Origin: Rhabditoides inermis
Lineage: Eukaryota > Nematoda > Chromadorea > Rhabditida > Rhabditidae
DNA: 64,000 bases
Direction of reading: 5' to 3'
NCBI GenBank assembly: GCA_963966185.1
Contig: CAWZYM010000295.1
Coordinates: 1,204,501 to 1,268,500, forward strand
A program made the translations under genes and the position numbers. Position 1 is the stretch's first letter; the number at the start of each line of letters is the position of its first letter. Below, one piece after another: positions 61,054 to 64,000 of the stretch. A model generated the notes under the pieces. The model was not told the origin of the DNA, did not search any database, and worked only from the letters and a program-made list of their open reading frames with translations.

Positions 61054-64000
61054 TCCTGAGAGTTTATCCTGAGAGTTTATCCTGAGAGTTTATCCTGAGA
61101 GTTTATCCTGAAAGTTTATCCTGAAAGTTCATCCTGAGAGTTTATCCTGGAAGTTTATCCTGAATGTTTATCCTGTGTTGTCTAGAGTTTATCCTGAGTT
61201 GTCCTGAGATTTTATCCTGAGACTTTATCCTGAGAGTTTATCCTGAGAGTTCATCCTGAAAGTTTATCCTGAGAGTTTATCCTGTGTTTATCCTGAGAGT
61301 TTATCCTGAGAGATTATCCTCAGACTTTCTCTGAAAGTTTATCCTGAGACTTTATCCTGAGAGATTATCCTCAGACTTTCTCTGAAAGTTTATCCTGAGA
61401 CTTTATCCTGAGAGTTTATCCTGAGAGTTTATCCTGAGAGTTTATCTTGAGAGTTTATCCTAAGAGTTTATCCTGAGACTTTATCCTGAGAGTTTATCCT
61501 GAGAGTTTATCCTGAGAGTTTATCTTGAGAGTTTATTCTGAGAGTTTATCCTGAAAGTTTATCCTGAGACTTTATCCTGAGAGTTTATCCTGAGAGTTTA
61601 TCCTGAGAGTTTATCCTGAGAGTTTATCCTGAAAGTTTATCCTGAAAGTTCATCCTGAGAGTTTATCCTGGAAGTTTAGCCTGAATGTTTATCCTGTGTT
61701 GTCTAGAGTTTATCCTGAGTTGTCCTGAGATTTTATCCTGAGACTTTATCTTGAGAGTTTATCCTGAGAGTTCATCCTGAAAGTTTATCCTGAGAGTTTA
61801 TCCTGTGTTTATCCTGAGAGTTTATCCTGAGAGATTATCCTCAGACTTTCTCTGAAAGTTTATCCTGAGACTTTATCCTGAGAGATTATCCTCAGACTTT
61901 CTCTGAAAGTTTATCCTGAGACTTTATCCTGAGTTTATCCTGAGAGTTTATCCTGAGAGTTTATCTTGAGAGTTTATCCTGAGAGTTTATCCTGAAAGTT
62001 TATCCTGAGACTTCATCCTGAGAGTTTATCCTGAGAGTTTATCCTGAGAGTTTATCCTGAGAGTTTATCCTGAAAGTTTATCCTGAAAGTTCATCCTGAG
62101 AGTTTATCCTGGAAGTTTTTTTTCTGAAAGTTCATCCTGTGTTGTCTTGAGTTTGTAATGAGAGTTTATCCTGAGTTCACCTGAGATTTTATCCTGAGAC
62201 TTTTTCCTGAGAGTTTATCCTGAGAGTTTATCCTGAGAGTTTATCCTGAAAGTTTATCCTGAGAGTTTATTCTGTGTTTATCCTGAGACTTTATCTTGAG
62301 GCTTCATCCTGAGAGTTTATCCTGTGTTTATCCTGAGAGTTTATCCTGAGAGAAAAAAAGAGAGTTTATCCTGAAAGTTTATCCTGAGAGTTTATTCTGT
62401 GTTTATCCTGAGACTTTATCTTGAGGCTTCATCCTGAAAGTTTATCCTGAGACTTTATCCTGAGACTTTTTCCTGAGAGTTTATCCTGAGAGTTTATCCT
62501 GAGAGTTTATCCTGAAAGTTTATCCTGAGAGTTTATTCTGTGTTTGTCCTGAGACTTTATCTTGAGGCTTCATCCTGAGAGTTTATCCTGTGTTTATCCT
62601 GAGAGTTTATCCTGAGAGATTATCCTCAGACTTTCTCTGAAAGTTTATCCTGAGACTTCATCCTGCGAGATTATCCTCAGACTTTCTCTGAAAGTTTATC
62701 CTGAGACTTTATCCTGAGAGTTTATCCTGAGAGTTTATCCTGAGAGTTTATCTTGTGAGTTTATTCTGAGAGTTTATCATGAAAGTTTATCCTGAGACTT
62801 TATCGTGAGAGTTTATCCTGAGAGTTTATCCTGAGAGTTTATCCTGAGAGTTTATCCTGAAAGTTTATCCTGAAAGTTCATCCTGAGAGTTTATCCTGGA
62901 AGTTTATCCTGAATGTTTATCCTGTGTTGTCTAGAGTTTATCCTGAGTTGTCCTGAGATTTTATCCTGAGACTTTATCCTGAGAGTTTATCCTGAGAGTT
63001 CATCCTGAAAGTTTATCCTGAGAGTTTATTCTGTGTTTATCCTGAGACTTTATCCTAAGAGATTATCCTCAGACTTTCTCTGAAAGTTTATCCTGAGACT
63101 TCATCCTGAGAGATTATCCTCAGACTTTCTCTGAAAGTTTATCCTGAGACTTTATCCTGAGAGTTTATCCTGAGAGTTTATCCTGAGAGTTTATCTTGAG
63201 AGTTTATCCTGAGAGTTTATCCTGAAAGTTTATCCTGAGACTTTATCCTGAGAGTTTATCCTGAGAGTTTATCCTGAGAGTTTATCCTGAGAGTTTATCC
63301 TGAAAGTTTATCCTGAAAGTTCATCCTGAGAGTTTATCCTGGAAGTTTATCCTGAATGTTTTTCCTGTGTTGTCTAGAGTTTATCCTGAGTTGTCCTGAG
63401 ATTTTATCCTGAGACTTTATCCTGAGAGTTTATCCTGAGAGTCTATCCTGAAAGTTTATCCTGAGAGTTTATCTTGTGTTTATCCTGAGAGTTTATCCTG
63501 AGAGATTATCCTCAGACTTTCTCTGAAAGTTTATCCTGAGACTTTATCCTGAGAGATTTTCCTCGGACTTTTTCTGAAAGTTTATCCTGAGACTTTATCC
63601 TGAGAGTTTATTCTGAGAGTTTATCCTGAGAGTTTATCTTGAGAGTTTATCCTGAGAGTTTATCCTGAAAGTTTATCCTGAGACTTTATCCTGAAAGTTT
63701 ATCCTGAGAGTTTATCCTGAGAGTTTATCCTGAGAGTTTATCCTGAAAAGGTATCCTGAAAGTTCATCCTGAGAGTTTATTCTGGAAGTTTTTTTTTCTG
63801 AAAGTTTATCCTGTGTTTATCCTGAGAGTTTATCCTGAGAGATTATTCTCAGACTTTCTCTGAAAGTTTATCCTGAGACTTTATCCTGAGAGTTTAACCT
63901 GAGAGTTTGTCCTGAAAGTTTATCCTGAGAGTTTATCCTAAAAGTTTATCCTGAAAGTTCATCCTGAGAGTTTATCCTGGAAGTTTATCCTGAATGTTTA
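61054..64000 (+). repeat. 3,030-bp higher-order repeat, copy 2 (cut by window end)
   Basis: Second copy of 58,024-61,053, with 2,947 bp visible. It shares private variants such as tttatcttgtgag, tttatcatg and tttatcgtg units (near 62,748-62,806). The remainder, and any third copy, lie beyond the window. Confidence 0.9.

Larger units (their letters stand above)
57459..64000 (+). repeat. 13-bp satellite array, right block
   Basis: Continues the array in the same orientation and phase of the cassette after the hAT-like element, and runs to the window end. It uses the same unit variants as the left block. No genes or unrelated sequences are seen. The true end of the array lies outside the window. 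Confidence 0.97.

Noticed and set aside
1..64000. CRISPR-like regular repeats
   Set aside because: There are no unique spacers. The repeats abut each other directly and the variants are mutated copies of the same 13-mer; no cas genes are present.
1..64000. Telomeric repeat
   Set aside because: The 13-mer does not resemble TTAGG or TTAGGG type repeats and shows higher-order organisation with an interstitial transposon.
1..64000. Protein-coding tandem repeat (silk, mucin or similar)
   Set aside because: The 13-bp period is not a multiple of three, and stop codons fall in all six frames every few units.
1..64000. Functional centromere
   Set aside because: The size and HOR structure would be compatible, but nothing in the sequence shows centromeric histone binding or a known centromere box. 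Left as an open possibility and not annotated.

Overview
This window is not gene-bearing DNA. It is almost entirely (about 98%) one eukaryotic satellite array, interrupted once by a transposon-like insertion. The basic unit is 13 bp, gagagtttatcct on the + strand, repeated head to tail in one orientation from base 1 to base 56,184 and again from 57,459 to the window end. I see no tRNA, rRNA, CRISPR array or bacterial operon structure, and no protein-coding gene I can support. A tens-of-kilobases short-unit satellite plus a hAT-type DNA transposon points to a eukaryotic nuclear genome, probably heterochromatin. An invertebrate host is plausible, but the sequence does not settle the taxon.

The array is not a plain 13-mer ladder. 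Variant units (gaaagtttatcct, gaaagttcatcct, gagactttatcct, a 12-mer cagactttctct, short gtgtttatcct and gtgttgtct units, poly-T and poly-A units) occur in a fixed order and form cassettes of several hundred bases. The cassettes are multiplied as nested higher-order repeats (HORs). By following rare variants I can place tandem copies at offsets of about 3,226 bp (1-6,075), 4,904 bp (2,760-11,879), 11,930 bp (7,600-31,370), 2,993 bp (12,520-18,466, and again at 24,450-30,395), 1,361 bp (34,368-37,089), 5,258-5,278 bp (35,885-46,440), 2,965 bp (47,400-53,416), 291 bp (54,763-55,344) and 3,030 bp (58,024-64,000). The last pair agrees at every place I compared. The 11.93-kb pair is nearly identical and meets at a disordered seam around 19,321-19,553. 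Boundaries were aligned by eye and are approximate except where exact bases are given.

At 56,185-57,458 a 1,274-bp element interrupts the array. It has perfect 13-bp terminal inverted repeats beginning TAGGG and an exact 8-bp target duplication, cctgtgtt. The uninterrupted target is present many times elsewhere in the array, so the empty site can be read directly. These ends fit the hAT superfamily. No transposase is recognisable inside, so it looks like a non-autonomous copy that landed in the satellite.

The window therefore records satellite growth at several scales (13-bp slippage, cassettes, kilobase to 12-kb duplications) and one transposition event. The main caution is that assembly error in such DNA can imitate or hide large duplications.
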